A stretch of DNA of 64,000 nucleotides, taken from assembly GCA_036172665.1 (NCBI GenBank), contig CM069869.1, positions 2,480,001 through 2,544,000 of the forward strand, given 5' to 3'. This document shows positions 26,601-38,300 of the stretch, in pieces. The stretch's first letter is position 1. Every line of letters starts with the position of its first letter. The notes below the pieces were generated by a model. It was given only the letters and a program-made list of their open reading frames with translations, had not been told where the DNA came from and searched no databases. Origin of the DNA: Prosopocoilus inquinatus (lineage: Eukaryota; Arthropoda; Insecta; Coleoptera; Lucanidae). The position numbers were made by a program, and so were the translations under genes.

Positions 26601-27973
26601 TTAATTTCAGAATGAAAAAGGAAAGAACAAATGACGATCGTAAATTTCACAGACAATGAAGGCAACAGCACCTCAAAAAAAATTCAGAAAATGACAGAAA
26701 TATTTGAAGATGCAAACAAATGATGATCACAAGAAAAAAATTCAAAAAGAGACGGAAACGTTTGACGAGAACGAATTTCATACTTAAAAACAATAACCCA
26801 TAAACAAGTGACGATCGCGTCACATTCAAAAAGCAAAGCTACAAAATTTTTTTAAAAATCTAACCTTTCTCTATTCAATATTTTTTTTATTTCAGTTTCT
26901 TTTTCTTATTTTTTCTCGGGATAATACGATTTGTAACGACAAAATGGATTTTCTCTCTAAAAAAAAAAAAAAAACGGTATAACGAACGCGAAATTTGATG
27001 AGTTGGCAATACTGCTGGGGAAACTTTATTTCATTTAAGTTAATTGCAAATTTTTTTTTTAAATTTGCCTGTGTAGGTGTGCTAATAAATAAATTTATAT
27101 TGTTTTTTTTTCTTTGTAATTGTCTTATTAACTTTTAACTCCTATTTAAATTTGCCAGATTCATTTAGGGAATTCTAGGGAAACACTGTATGCCAAAAAA
27201 GGAATTTTTGATCGAGTTGATTGGCAACACTGATTGCAATTGAAATATTAGGTATGTAAAAAAATGCACTCAGACCTATAGTGAAGGGAACTGAATTATA
27301 CAGAGTATTTTTACTCTATGCAAATAAGGAGCATTTTTTTTTTAAATTTGGCATCCAGAGGGCTATAATTAGCATGCGGTCCATTTTGTAAACAAACAAT
27401 AGCAGCAATCACAGCACTCAGGCTGCCAAATAAAAAAAAAAACATATGATAGCTTTGCAGTGATTTCAAATACAATTTGAAATCTACTTTTACTTTGGTT
27501 GAGGTATCAAAACTTTTTAATCTTTTCATACAAGGTTGGAATATGAATTATTGCCACTTTTTCTAAACCTATTGAAACACGTCCGTAGCAAAAGTAAGTA
27601 GTAAGATTTACCAAAGTGGCAAGAATTTTCGTGTTTATTTAGTTAAAGCGATTTCCTCTCGACTTACATGTTCTTCCAGTCTTTTCTGTTGGCTCTTCGT
27701 TTTCGGCCTTGTCATCCATTCTCCCTTAGAAATCTTCCCGTATGCTTTCTCGTAGTTTTGCGTGCGAATGAATTCGCCGACTATAGCCTTCAATTCGACG
27801 GTGTTAATTTTCAGAGGTCGATAACGTACGTTCATTTTGTGCGTGGTGAATCCGAGATAGGGATCGAGAACCAGAGAGGTGGCCAAGTCATCGTTCTCTG
27901 ACAGTTCTCTAGGATTCATGCCCGCAGGTTGCATTTTGTATGTGAACGTTCTTGGATGCACATCAACAACCAT
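20661..27973 (-). CDS. Suv4-20: Histone H4K20 methyltransferase Suv4-20
   Basis: Three coding exons on the minus strand: 27973-27668, 25506-24435 and 21589-20661, joined in phases 0 and 1, giving 768 residues. Known role: nuclear enzyme that di- and trimethylates histone H4 lysine 20, using S-adenosylmethionine, for heterochromatin. Seen: the N-terminal family block ([35 protein letters not shown]), then [20 protein letters not shown]. The SET core follows, with [20 protein letters not shown] (cofactor/zinc NHDC about residue 194), the YGEDFF segment and the post-SET cysteines [10 protein letters not shown] (about 241-247). The C-terminal half is Ser/Asn-rich and basic with no domain seen. 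The ATG at 27973 was chosen because [10 protein letters not shown] is the first in-frame ATG. Donors GTAAGT and GTACAT; acceptors TTAG and TGCAG. The first intron is 2.2 kb and the second 2.8 kb. Confidence 0.93.
22758..22850 (+). ncRNA. Hammerhead-like repeat, CTGACGA type
   Basis: CTGACGA (22763-22769), stem II GCTATtaatcTGTAGC and GAAAC (22787-22791), then GTT-GAGTG and a tail with TTCTGTCCGATTCAAGATTA. Stem I would be TAATTC against GAGTG, with a G-U pair, so it is weaker than at 10245. It sits inside the second Suv4-20 intron, antisense to that gene. Activity is unproven. Confidence 0.45.
23348..24027. repeat. Three ~60-bp hairpins (TATAGGCAACC...GGTTGCCTATA)
   Basis: Hairpins at 23348-23407, 23616-23675 and 23969-24027 share the frame AGCCTT-TATAGGCAACC-loop-GGTTGCCTATAGTGAAGGCT with ACACAG in the loop. 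Copy 1 is the most decayed on the left arm. A fourth copy is in intron 1 at 26205-26260. They recur at 268 and 353 bp within the larger tandem units. Confidence 0.75.
24071..24434. other. A-rich end of Suv4-20 intron 2
   Basis: No gene; A/T-rich filler directly downstream of the GTACAT donor of exon 2 on the minus strand. Confidence 0.4.
26205..26260. repeat. Fourth copy of the GGTTGCCTATA hairpin
   Basis: ACTATAGGCAACCCATGTAA and ATGGTTGCCTATATTGAAGG form the same stem as the copies in intron 2. It is located in intron 1 of Suv4-20. Confidence 0.75.
26261..27667. other. Suv4-20 intron 1, remainder
   Basis: No supported gene. Contains GATGAGTTGGCAATACTGCT at about 26997 and GATTGGCAACACTGATTGCA at about 27219, and several poly-A/poly-T runs. 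Confidence 0.4.
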
Positions 27974-28760
27974 TCTGATCACTGCATTGATGAGTCGAGT
28001 TAGTGCTCATAGTTTCTTTAGGATCGGCGATGCTTTTAATTCATCATTTCGGCTTTTTGACAACGCATGTAAACAAAAAGAGGTTATGGTAGCATGGGTG
28101 TTGTTCAAGGTCAACACACAGGCTGACAACAAAGAAATTTTTTACAAGTGTCGTTCCATGACACTCCCACTGATTTTTCACAAATAAAACGTAACGTAAA
28201 AACCGACACTCGAACACTGTAGATGGGAATCTACGTAAACCAGCTCACTTTCCGAATAATACATTTGCGATCTGTTCACCTCGTCCAACGTACTTTTATA
28301 TCGAACGTACAAATGGCGTAGTGCAGTAGCCATTGAACTTTACACGTCAATTCGTAATACACCACTAAACTGACTTACATTCGTGTAAATAAGGCAACTA
28401 AACAATTCGTTACTGTTAAATAAATGTATCGTTACCGCTTTCTGGCGTACGCCGTCCCAAGGATCCCACATTATACGAAAACTTGTGTGCTTGTATCGGA
28501 GCTTAGAGACGCTCAAAATCAATCATGGCAGTTCATTTACCTCTTAATTATTTATTTACATATTCCGTCGCGGGACACGCCACCGGACCATTAAAAAGCT
28601 CAAAATTGATTCTATTTTTGATTTATTTCAGGTCAAAATGGTCTACATTTCCTTGGAATATCAGTTTATTCTAGTTAACTACTTTTCATTCAAGCTCGGT
28701 CAAGTGTCCTAGCACGGACGCAAACCATTTCTGCAGTGGCGCGAAACGATAACGTTACAA
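27974..28760 (-). promoter_or_regulatory. Probable Suv4-20 5' UTR and promoter region
   Basis: The segment upstream of the Suv4-20 ATG is GC-richer than the flanks (28200-28520 and 28560-28600). No TATA box is evident, as is usual for a housekeeping chromatin gene. A short inverted pair TGTAGATGGGAATCTACG is at about 28218. Called from position only. Confidence 0.3.
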
Positions 28761-29599
28761 AAAAAAGGTCTAGTTACAGGATTTGCAGAATCATATAATT
28801 GCATAATAAGTTTATTACTTACAGAAAGTAATTACAATGCACTTTAGTATACAGAATGTAATACAAAATTAAAAATAACTGTCTTTTATACACAGGTGTA
28901 CTGGTGTACCGCATTAATGACAGATGACAGACGTCTTTCTAATTAAGCAAAGTAATTATTGAATTGAAGAAGACTTTGCATCATCACTTCTAACTACAAA
29001 TCACTCACAGGCTATTTACTAGAAGCACTCCCCTTTTTATTTAATTAAATAACATTTATTTTTGCAAACAATTCGTAATGAATGTTTAGCGAGGGCAATT
29101 TATAGTTAAATATTTAGCCGTCGTTGGCGCCACTTAACATGAGCTGGAAACGGATATGCACCAAAAATTGTTATTTTTAATGGATATCAAAATCCGGGCG
29201 TTTTATTTTCTTTTCAATGTTATCAGCGTTGTATGTAAAGTTGATTGTTCGCTCAACAGATCGTGACCGTTCTCTGTAAAAGTAAAATCTGCGAACTGCA
29301 ACGTCGCAAAATCCAGGACAATCTTGAATTGCAACCTCGCAAAACTGTCTTTCCTCAATAATAATTAAGTGTTTTTACGTACTATTTTATCTGTTTAGTG
29401 ATTCTTTGCTTGTTCTAGATGAAATAGATGCCATTTTGATGCAAAATTAACGAGTTTTCTCAATAAAAAAAATTGATTTTCGTTTACCTTAAATCATAGA
29501 GGTTAAGTAACTGGAGAAGTAACAAGGGAGCAGAAAACGACCCGACTATCGAACGCCCACTCTCCTGTTTTGTATGCAGTGGGTTGCATAGGCGTCTGT

Positions 29600-30700
29600 T
29601 CGAAATCTAAAGCAAAAACTTTTGCCTGTATCTCTAAAGATTCACAAACGCGGAAGTCATACTACAAAGATTTTCAAAATATTTTCAAATACAGAATAGT
29701 CTGAAATAAAAAAGGAAATGAAAGAAAAGCTAATTTTTGGAGATACTATTGCTGGAAAACATTTTTAAAACAGCTGGAAACGCTAAAAAACTATACTTTG
29801 AGTATCCCAAATTAACGATGTTTGTAGCGCCTTCTGTTAATCCGAGCCGTAAATTTGTAATTTGCCAGGAGGTAATTCCGAAACAACTGAAAAATGTTAG
29901 GAACGTTCAAGGACAATGTCCTGAAAAGAAACGAATAAATAAAATTTTATGCTCAAATAGTTGAAGCGAAAGAATTTACATGATTTACATGCACATATGG
30001 CGCCATCTGTTACTCTGAGCCATTACATTGTGCTCTTTAGCACGGCCAGCTGAATCGATATGCCATAATACGGCCAGTCCAATTCATCTAAAAATATGCT
30101 CCAGTAAAGCAAGTCATGGAGCGGGTCAACTAGCGCCCTCGAACACTCATTAATTAGATGTTACCATGGAAACCGACGCTTAAATTTCAAGATGCATTGA
30201 CATTACTCGTAACCAAAAATTTCAAGAAGTAATTTTGACATTAGTTTTGAATTTGAGGGAGCCACTTGACACTCGCTTTTCATTTTTTCCAAAAATAATT
30301 TTTACTGCTCTTTGGACTGGCCGTATATGACATATCAATTAAACTGACCGTGTCTTTAGTTATCGGAAAACAATTGAAAAACATAAGAACATTCAAGAAC
30401 AAAGTTCTTAAAACGACCTTGAATTAAAAAAAAAAAAAATGTGGCGCCATCTGTCACCATAAATCGTAACTGTGGGAGAGAAATTTTAAATCAACTGAAA
30501 AACGCTAAAAAGGTTCGAAAAGTTTCACAATTTCAAATAAATAAAATCGAACACAAATGGTTAAGAGTAGCTTCGAAGAAATTTTAAACATACGTATGTA
30601 AGCAGCGCTATCTATTAATCTGTAGCTGTAATTATTTTTGTTCCCTTTAAATTCTGGAAGCCAGTTTCCAGACAGTTGTAAATTCGATTTGCCATGTTAA
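29600..30700 (-). repeat. Inverted copy of the Suv4-20 intron repeat array
   Basis: TCTCTAAAGATTCACAAACG followed by CGGAAGTCA (about 29632) is the reverse complement of 23310-23340. ATGGCGCCATCTGTTACTCT (about 29997) and TGGCGCCATCTGTCACCAT (about 30441) invert the CAGATGGCGCCA cores of 22.2-23.1 kb. 'caactgaaaaacgctaaaaa' at about 30493 inverts the 'ttttagcgtttttcagttg' phrase near 22660. The order of units is roughly reversed, as expected of an inverted duplication. Confidence 0.6.
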
Positions 30701-32330
30701 AGGCCTGCGCCCGGACTGGTTTTTAGTACTTTATACGGCATAGCGTCCTCCATATACTTAACCTCAATTGAGGTTGAGAAGTTGAGTTCTTTTGAGGTAG
30801 TGGAAACTAATTTAATATTTATAATATTAATTTGCATTAAAATAATTTCTTTTCCCCATAAAACAAACGAGAAATCATTAAACAAGCTCAAATAATATAC
30901 CCAAAACACTTTTTAATTACTAAAGAAAATCAGTTTTGCGACGTTGTAATTCAATTTTTCGTAATTTTTTTTTTCAAATATTTAAGGCCGTTGTCTTTAT
31001 ATTTTTAATGTATTTGTTGGGTGATTAATAATGTCAACCGTCATGAGTAGGCTTGGTTAATTTAAGGTAAAGATGCCTGAATAATTTGGATGTTATCATA
31101 TATTCCATATTCGGTTTTAATATGTCAAACGAAGATTGTGTTTGTGGTTATGTTAAAATTTTGCTATAAACTGTACGGTGACTATTCGTTATTTTCATAT
31201 TTCATAAAGTTCTAAGAGATATAGAATATTAAAAAAATAGTGAAAATACTATTTAATTGTGGAAATATTGTTTAATCCTTTATAAAAGTTGCAGCAAGAT
31301 AAAATTTTGAAAACGAGTGACAGCACAACATTTGGCAGTTTGATGGGGACCAGAGAAATGGCGGAAACACTAAATTAGGAAACCCATGTTTGCCAACTAG
31401 CAAACATAAAAATGTACTATAGTAGAGATGTTTTTGTAGCCAACTCCGGACACTTGAGATTGACCACTTTGTATTTGTTTAATTTTTTATCGCATTTTAT
31501 ATAATTTAATATTATTTGATACTTGTCTTTGATTGATTTCTGTCTACCGAATAAAAAGAAGTAAACATTCTTGTGTACGTTTATTTTGAATTTTTCATTT
31601 TACATTGCTTTGGCGCCCCCTTTGTATCTGCGGCATTGTGCCGGCCCTGATTTCAATAATAATCTTGATTTATTAAAAAAAGTGATTTTAAAAAAGTATT
31701 GACATCGTATTTTCCCATCCTCACGAAACTAATATCTAATTCACTGGATCGTGACCTTGACCGCGAAGTTCCTCCAACGTCTGTCAATCACTTAAGAACG
31801 CCAAGTTACGCCACTGTTCGTGGTTCGTGTTCTATTCTTAACTGAAATTGATCCGAGGGACACATAATACAAAAATAAACTGCACGTAGAAATATCAACC
31901 CAATTTTATATTTGATATACTGTTTGATTTGTGTACTATCATGCTGAATTAAAACGACGCCATTTAACAACTTAATTGAGAGGGGATGACGCACTGCTTG
32001 CCGCCGAATGTTCATTAGGATGTGGTTTGCATGCAGGAATATCGTTTTTATTGATCGTGATAGTACCTAATATTACATTCAATCGCAGTTTAGTAATCGT
32101 AGCAACGATTATAAAATATAATTGTTACTATGGGAAAAAAGAAACTGAAAATTAAAGTTAAACTAAGCATGATTGAGAAAAAGACCTTCAAAGATTGGAA
32201 TGCATTTAAAATACACTAGCAGACTTAGGACGTTCTGGGCGTCGCCGTGGTTACGCAGCACGAGGACCAATGAACGGTGTGCATTGCATTCGTATCCATG
32301 GCAACGCTGGAGATGTCCTAACTCTGTACA
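30700..32330. other. Intergenic DNA downstream of GABA receptor
   Basis: No supported gene. A 12-bp palindrome CCTCAATTGAGG is at about 30762. A GC-richer block at 32220-32330 (GACCAATGAACGGTGTGCAT...CGTATCCATGGCAACGCTGG) is a diverged relative of 11745-11815. This region must contain the 3' UTR of the GABA-receptor gene. Confidence 0.4.
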
Positions 32331-35300
32331 TTAGTGACTCAGTGTGCTTATAGGTGCGTCGCCCCACTTAAAATCTTCTTGGCACGTGACGTAGAACAGC
32401 CAATAGAAAAAATTCAAGAGGCCAAAGGACATGGGGAACAACACTCTCGCTGCTCGGTCGATGTGGGAAACACTGTTCACGTGCCTGGCGCCATGGTGGT
32501 CATGTGACCCTAAATCAAAAAGATTTGGTCATTTCAATGGTCAAACGTACAATTTTGATCGGAGGATGAGTATACCGATGGCTCCTGCGGCTTCGCGTTG
32601 CCTCTGACGTCGGAATTTGTCGTCTCCTTTCAAGCAGTACAGAAATTGCTGCCATTTGGGCAGTCGTAGTTCTGTCTGGGTGGTTTTTTCCATGGTCAAT
32701 CTAAGAGTTGGTGAGGCCTGGATTTGGGATGATAGAGAAGTCCTTCCGCTTCCGTAGTGCAAAGAGGAATCCTAAAGGAAAACAAAATTGCATTAGTTTA
32801 CGTACAGTTAGATAAAAAAAGAGATGTGTCCCCAGCTCCCCTATAAAATGAAAATTTAGTTTAGAACATTATATCGAGTAAGCCGAAGTAATGTGTCTTC
32901 CTTACACGCGATTGTCTTCCTACTCGGCGTAGTGATTAATGACATTTTATGGGGAAGACATCTCTTTATTACCTGGCTGTACATATAAGACCTTATATAA
33001 TGGCAAACAACAGGTAGAAAGTGGTATAGCAAATAACAGATATGGAAGAGTATTTGCCTCTCTTCGCTTAAAAGCTATCTCAAGCAATTTCTTCATAAAT
33101 ATAAACATACAGATTGTATCACATATTATTTGGTTATACAAAACTAAATCTCTACTTGCATTGTAAATTGGGCAAATAATCGAATTTTTCCTTCTGTTAT
33201 GTTGGTGCGTGGACGAGACGCTATTTTCCGTGACGAAACCCGAATTCTCTTCCTCCATCTCCTCACAGTCCTCCCATTCGTCTTCATCGACGGGTATTTC
33301 CCCGCTGCCGACCTTGGTAAAGTAATGCACTCCGGCAAATTCCAGCAAAGTCGCGATGCAATAGAAGAAGCTCATCAGCAGGAACCAATCCAGGGCAGTG
33401 GCGTAGCGCACTTTGGGCAAATCCGTGCGCGAATCCAGACTTATAGTCGACAGGGTCAAAACCGTCGTTATGCAAAGGCCGACGCGATCGCTCGTCGCTT
33501 CTCTGTGAATCCAAAACGAAACCCAAGATAAAACCACTATCAGTATGCAGGGTAGGTAGACTTGTATCAAGAAATAGCCGGTGTGACGTTGCAAGTTGAA
33601 GGAAACTTGCAAGACAGAGAAGTCACCTGAAAGGCAAAATTGCAAATGTGTTTGCCATTAAATCTCAAAGCAATGAGCAGAGCTAGGGCAGTTTCGGACG
33701 TTGCTGCGAGGACAAGTTGTATCAACACCGTCTTCAATAACAGGCCTGAGTCATCCCGTAGGAATATCAGACCTCAGGGAATTATTCAGTTTCCTCGAAA
33801 CTGCGACGCTTACTAATAAGGACGGAAAGATAACTTGAATATCTGAGCTGGGTCGCATTTCAGATGAACAAATTTTCAAGTCGGGGTATTCTCTCCCACT
33901 AAATAAACAGGCCTGTATGAAGTGGGCGTTGATTGTATCCTTGGCCACGGCAACGCTCGAAAAGTCCCCTAAATCGGACGATGAATACCTTCTCGTCTTC
34001 TGAACGTGAAATTCCGATAAGGAAAGCTCATCAAGTCGAACTGTGAAAGGGTCATTCCCGGAACGAAAGTAACACTCGCCTCGTTGTGCCACTGGTACAC
34101 CAATTCCTGAGATGTATACGCATCTAAAAAATAAATAAAAAAGGAAAACACGCAATGACCGTCAAAAATAATAGGACATACAGCTCCCCAATATTAACGG
34201 ACAAGATTGGCGATCCATTGGAAATGTTTTCAGTTTCATGGGACACTTGGCTTTTATAGTCAACCTAAAAGAAAAGGAAACGAAATCTTCAAAACTCTGT
34301 TTAACTTGAAGGCTTCTGCGGCCGTCGTCCATGGTTGAATTCTTGGCTTTCTGTTGGAACCGCGTCTCTCGGATTTCTTGCCGACGTTTCGTTCTTCATT
34401 GCAGAAGAACTTCCTCAAGGCTGGTGCCGCTGCTGCTGGTGGTTTTGGTGCTGCTTCTTGTAAGTTGTTGAGTTTTTCTGCAATGAAGAACGAAACTTCG
34501 GCAAGAAATCCGAGAGACGCGGTTCCAACCGGAAGCCAAGAATTCAACCACCTTCAAAACTCTTCTGAGATTGGGGAAAATCAGGCTTGCCTCATCGAAT
34601 ATAATATGTCTCCGTCTTGGCTTATCCGCAGAAGTTTATTGGGCACTGTGATGGTGTGGACGTACGAGTTTTTGCCGTTGTAAAAATATGTGTCTGGTCT
34701 CCATATTCGTTCCAGCATTTTGATCGACAGGGACAAGGATTTGATGGGGCCAAGAAACGAAAGGCGGCGGTCTCTCCAATATTGTCGGAAGTAGCAATCC
34801 ATTGAGTACTCCTAAAATCAGTTGCATTGGTGATACAATGCAGATGAGTAAACCAGAGGGTACAGTTAATTCGAAGTAATTACCAGAGAGCGGAATTCTT
34901 ACGGGCCGAGTGCGCATGCTTTCAAAAATAACGTAAGAATCCCACTGTCTGGTAATTACCGAGTACATATACATACTGATTGTTTCATTGAAACTTGGAA
35001 AACGGCGGAGACAAGACAAATTACGTTATATTAGTTAAAAGACCTAAAATGGAGTTTTTCGGTTAAAAAGGTGGCCAGATTTTTCCAACATAAAGACAAA
35101 AATTATACTTGAGTTGATAAGAAAACTAAAATAAATACTTGAGTACTCCATTTCAAAAAGACAAACGGCATTCCCAAACTTGTGAAAAGCAAATACCTAT
35201 TTTTGTATTTATAAAGAAATGTCTCTTGTCCTTTGTTCAAATTACTCCGAGTTACTTTTTTCCTTTGTTCAAATTACTTCTTGTTTTTCGTTGCTTCTTA

Positions 35301-38300
35301 TTTCAGTTTTCTTTTGTCTGTTTTTCATTGAATTAATGTTTTTTCTGTTTTTTCGTTCGTGGCCGAATCATCATGTATCATCATGTATTTGTTTCATTGT
35401 TATTTTTCAATAAAAAATAATTTTTCGTCTTATATCTTGCGTTTTCTTTTTACTTGCTAGTGATTGTCAATGATTCTTCTCTTGGAGTTTTTCCATTTGC
35501 TTTTTATTATTGCTCAAATTAACATTCGTATTTCGTTATTTGAGTTTTCAGTATTTTTTTTAATTTCTCTCGATTGGATCTTTTTAACGTAATAGAGAAT
35601 TTTGTTGTTACTTTTTTTTTATTTCCATTTTTATCTTTTTGTTAATCGCTGTTACAAAAAAGAATATACAATTGCAAGACAACAATGAATTTAATTAATC
35701 AAAAGTTTACTAATAACCCTGTGAGTCAATTGTTTGTTCTATTATTTTTAAATTCTCTTTTTACTTTACTTTTTCAACTATTGTGATTTTCTAAAGATTT
35801 CCTCCGGAAAATCATGGATTTTTCATTTTTCTATTTAAATATCCTTTGCAGTTCATTATATTTTATTTTTTTGCCGGTGCATCTTCGATTTTTTATTTAT
35901 TCATTTTGCATCATACTCATATTTATTTGCATCCTCTTAATCCTTTTTGTAGAATAAAATGTTGTTGCTTTTCTTTCTTCTTCTTCTTCTTGGATTTATA
36001 GTTTTCTTCCATTTCCCCAAAAAAACATCGACTTTCTTTTGTTTCTCAATCATTTCATTCTTCGTATTTCCATCAGTTTGCTTTTGCTTTCGAATTATTT
36101 TGTTGTACAATCTATGCTCCCTTTTTTCTTCTTTCTTTGTTTTCCGTTATTCTTTTCATTTTTTAATATCCTTCCCCCATCGACCCCTTTCAAATTTAAT
36201 TTGTATTATTTTCTAAAACAGTACGTGTTAAATTTCAATCTGTTTTGTGTTTACTCGATCGACTTTATTTTATATTTGCGTAATCAGTTTGATTCTTTTT
36301 GTTTCTTTTTCTTCCGTTCAAAGTTTCGGTTAAAAATTCGTCAAGGCTGTTGATTCAATTTAATTTAACAATTACTTAATTTTACTTAATTTTACAGTAT
36401 TTTTATTTTCGTTTTATTTTCACCATCGTTCGTCTTTTGTTCTTTATTCCATGTCTGACTTTATTTAATTCAATTTTTAATATAATCAATGAATTATTTT
36501 TTTTACTTTTGGTTTTTTAACATCACCCCTCTCCTCCCCGAACCTTTTTCAAATATAATTAGCGTTAATTACAAAAACAGCATGTGTTAAATTCAAACTT
36601 TTTTTAACTGCAATTCATTTGACTTCTGAATTTGATTTTTTTAAAATTTTAAATCCATCCGGTCATCTTTATTTTCGTCTTATCTTCATCACCGTTCGTC
36701 TTTTGTTTTTTATTGCATATTTACCTTTAATTAATTCGATTTTTAATATAATCAATTATATCATTTTTTTAAAACTTTTAATTGATTTTATTTGATTTAT
36801 TTTTATTTTTTAACTATCAATGTTTTTGCTTGATTTTATTTGACGTGATTTTATTTTTTTAATTATTAACCGATCGTTTCTTGTTTTTTTTTTACTTTTA
36901 CTCGGCATGAGTATATTTTACTTTACATTTTACTTCCGTCTACAAATCGCTTTTTTATTTTCTCTTTTGTTGTTAATTGATTAGTTACCTAATTATATAG
37001 AATTCTTATTTTCGTCTTATCTTAGGTCCCAAAGCTCTTTTGTTTTTTAACCCCTATTAAACTTTATTTCTTGTTTATTTTCTTCTTTCTTTCATTCGAT
37101 TTCATTTGATTTGTTTTTATTTATTTTTTAAAAGAAATATAACACCTTTTCTTTTTGTTTGATTTTATTTTTTAATCATGAAAAAGCGATTGTCTTCTGT
37201 TTTTGTTTCTTTACTAATTGATTAGTTAATTGTATAAAAATTTTATTTTCGTCTTACCTTCCGTCCCGATTCTCTTTTGTTTTTTAACCATTATTTAACT
37301 TTATTTTCTGTTTGTTCTTTTTCTTTCTTTTATTCGATTTCATTTGATTTGTTTTTATTTATTTTTTACTAGCAATTTAACGTCTTCTGTTTCTGTTTGA
37401 TTTTATGTTTTAATCATTAATAAGCGATCGTCTTCTATTTTTGTTTCTTTCGGCAGATTTGAGTTTGTTTTATTTTAATTCCATCGGGTTTTCTTTTTAA
37501 ATCGATTCGACTTTATTTAATTTTAGTTTTATTTTTAATTGTTAACTGATCGTCGTTTTTCTTTAATATTTGAAGATTAAATTTTTTTTGATCGCGTCCA
37601 TCAGTTTTTCGTCGATTTTTAGTTTCGTCCTTGCTTCTTGAACGATCGTTTTTTGTCTTATTTTCATTTTGATAATCAGTTCATCTTTTTTTTATTCGAG
37701 TTAGTTGAACTTCTATGACAACTTAATAGTTATTTCTTAAACTTTTATTGGAGCTTTTAAGCAGGTACTGTCAATTAAAGCAGGAAAAAAATAGTGTCCT
37801 GTTTTCTATGTTCGTCACTGTACAATGTTTCATTCAAATTTATTAAATATTATTCGTAAGGCTTTTATCTTTTTTTTAAATAAACTATTCAGATAGTGAT
37901 TTTAATATTGTTTTCTTGTAAAGGAATTTACTGAAATACTAGAGCTCTAAAATATTGGCAATAATACCAAATCAAAAAATGTAATTCGACAAGAATTAAG
38001 TTTTCGAAGATCGTAAACTTATACCATGTCAAGTTCCGAGACTGGGCCCATGCTTCTGATTAAGATGTTTGTTTTTATTACTGTCGGCTTATCTGAAACA
38101 GAAATAAACATAGTGTCAAAATATTCAAACAACTCAAAATAACTTAACGGTCTTAGGCCCCAGGTCTTTGGACCCAATTATATCAAAAATGGTTTTAAAA
38201 TGAAGTTGACTCTTGTCCGATGAAATTTGGAAGTAAAAAGTTTATAATCTTAAACCGATAGCTATCAAACGATAGTGAAACGTTGAGTGCTTTTCCAATC

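Noticed and set aside
27668..28187. Plus-strand frames over the first Suv4-20 exon
   Set aside because: Antisense to a well-supported exon with family-conserved residues.
33199..33531. Plus-strand 110-codon frame
   Set aside because: Antisense shadow of the TM1-TM3 exon of the GABA receptor.
35139..36353. Hydrophobic frames resembling multi-span membrane proteins
   Set aside because: The hydrophobicity comes from poly-T codons in a degenerate array that lies inside a GABA-receptor intron.
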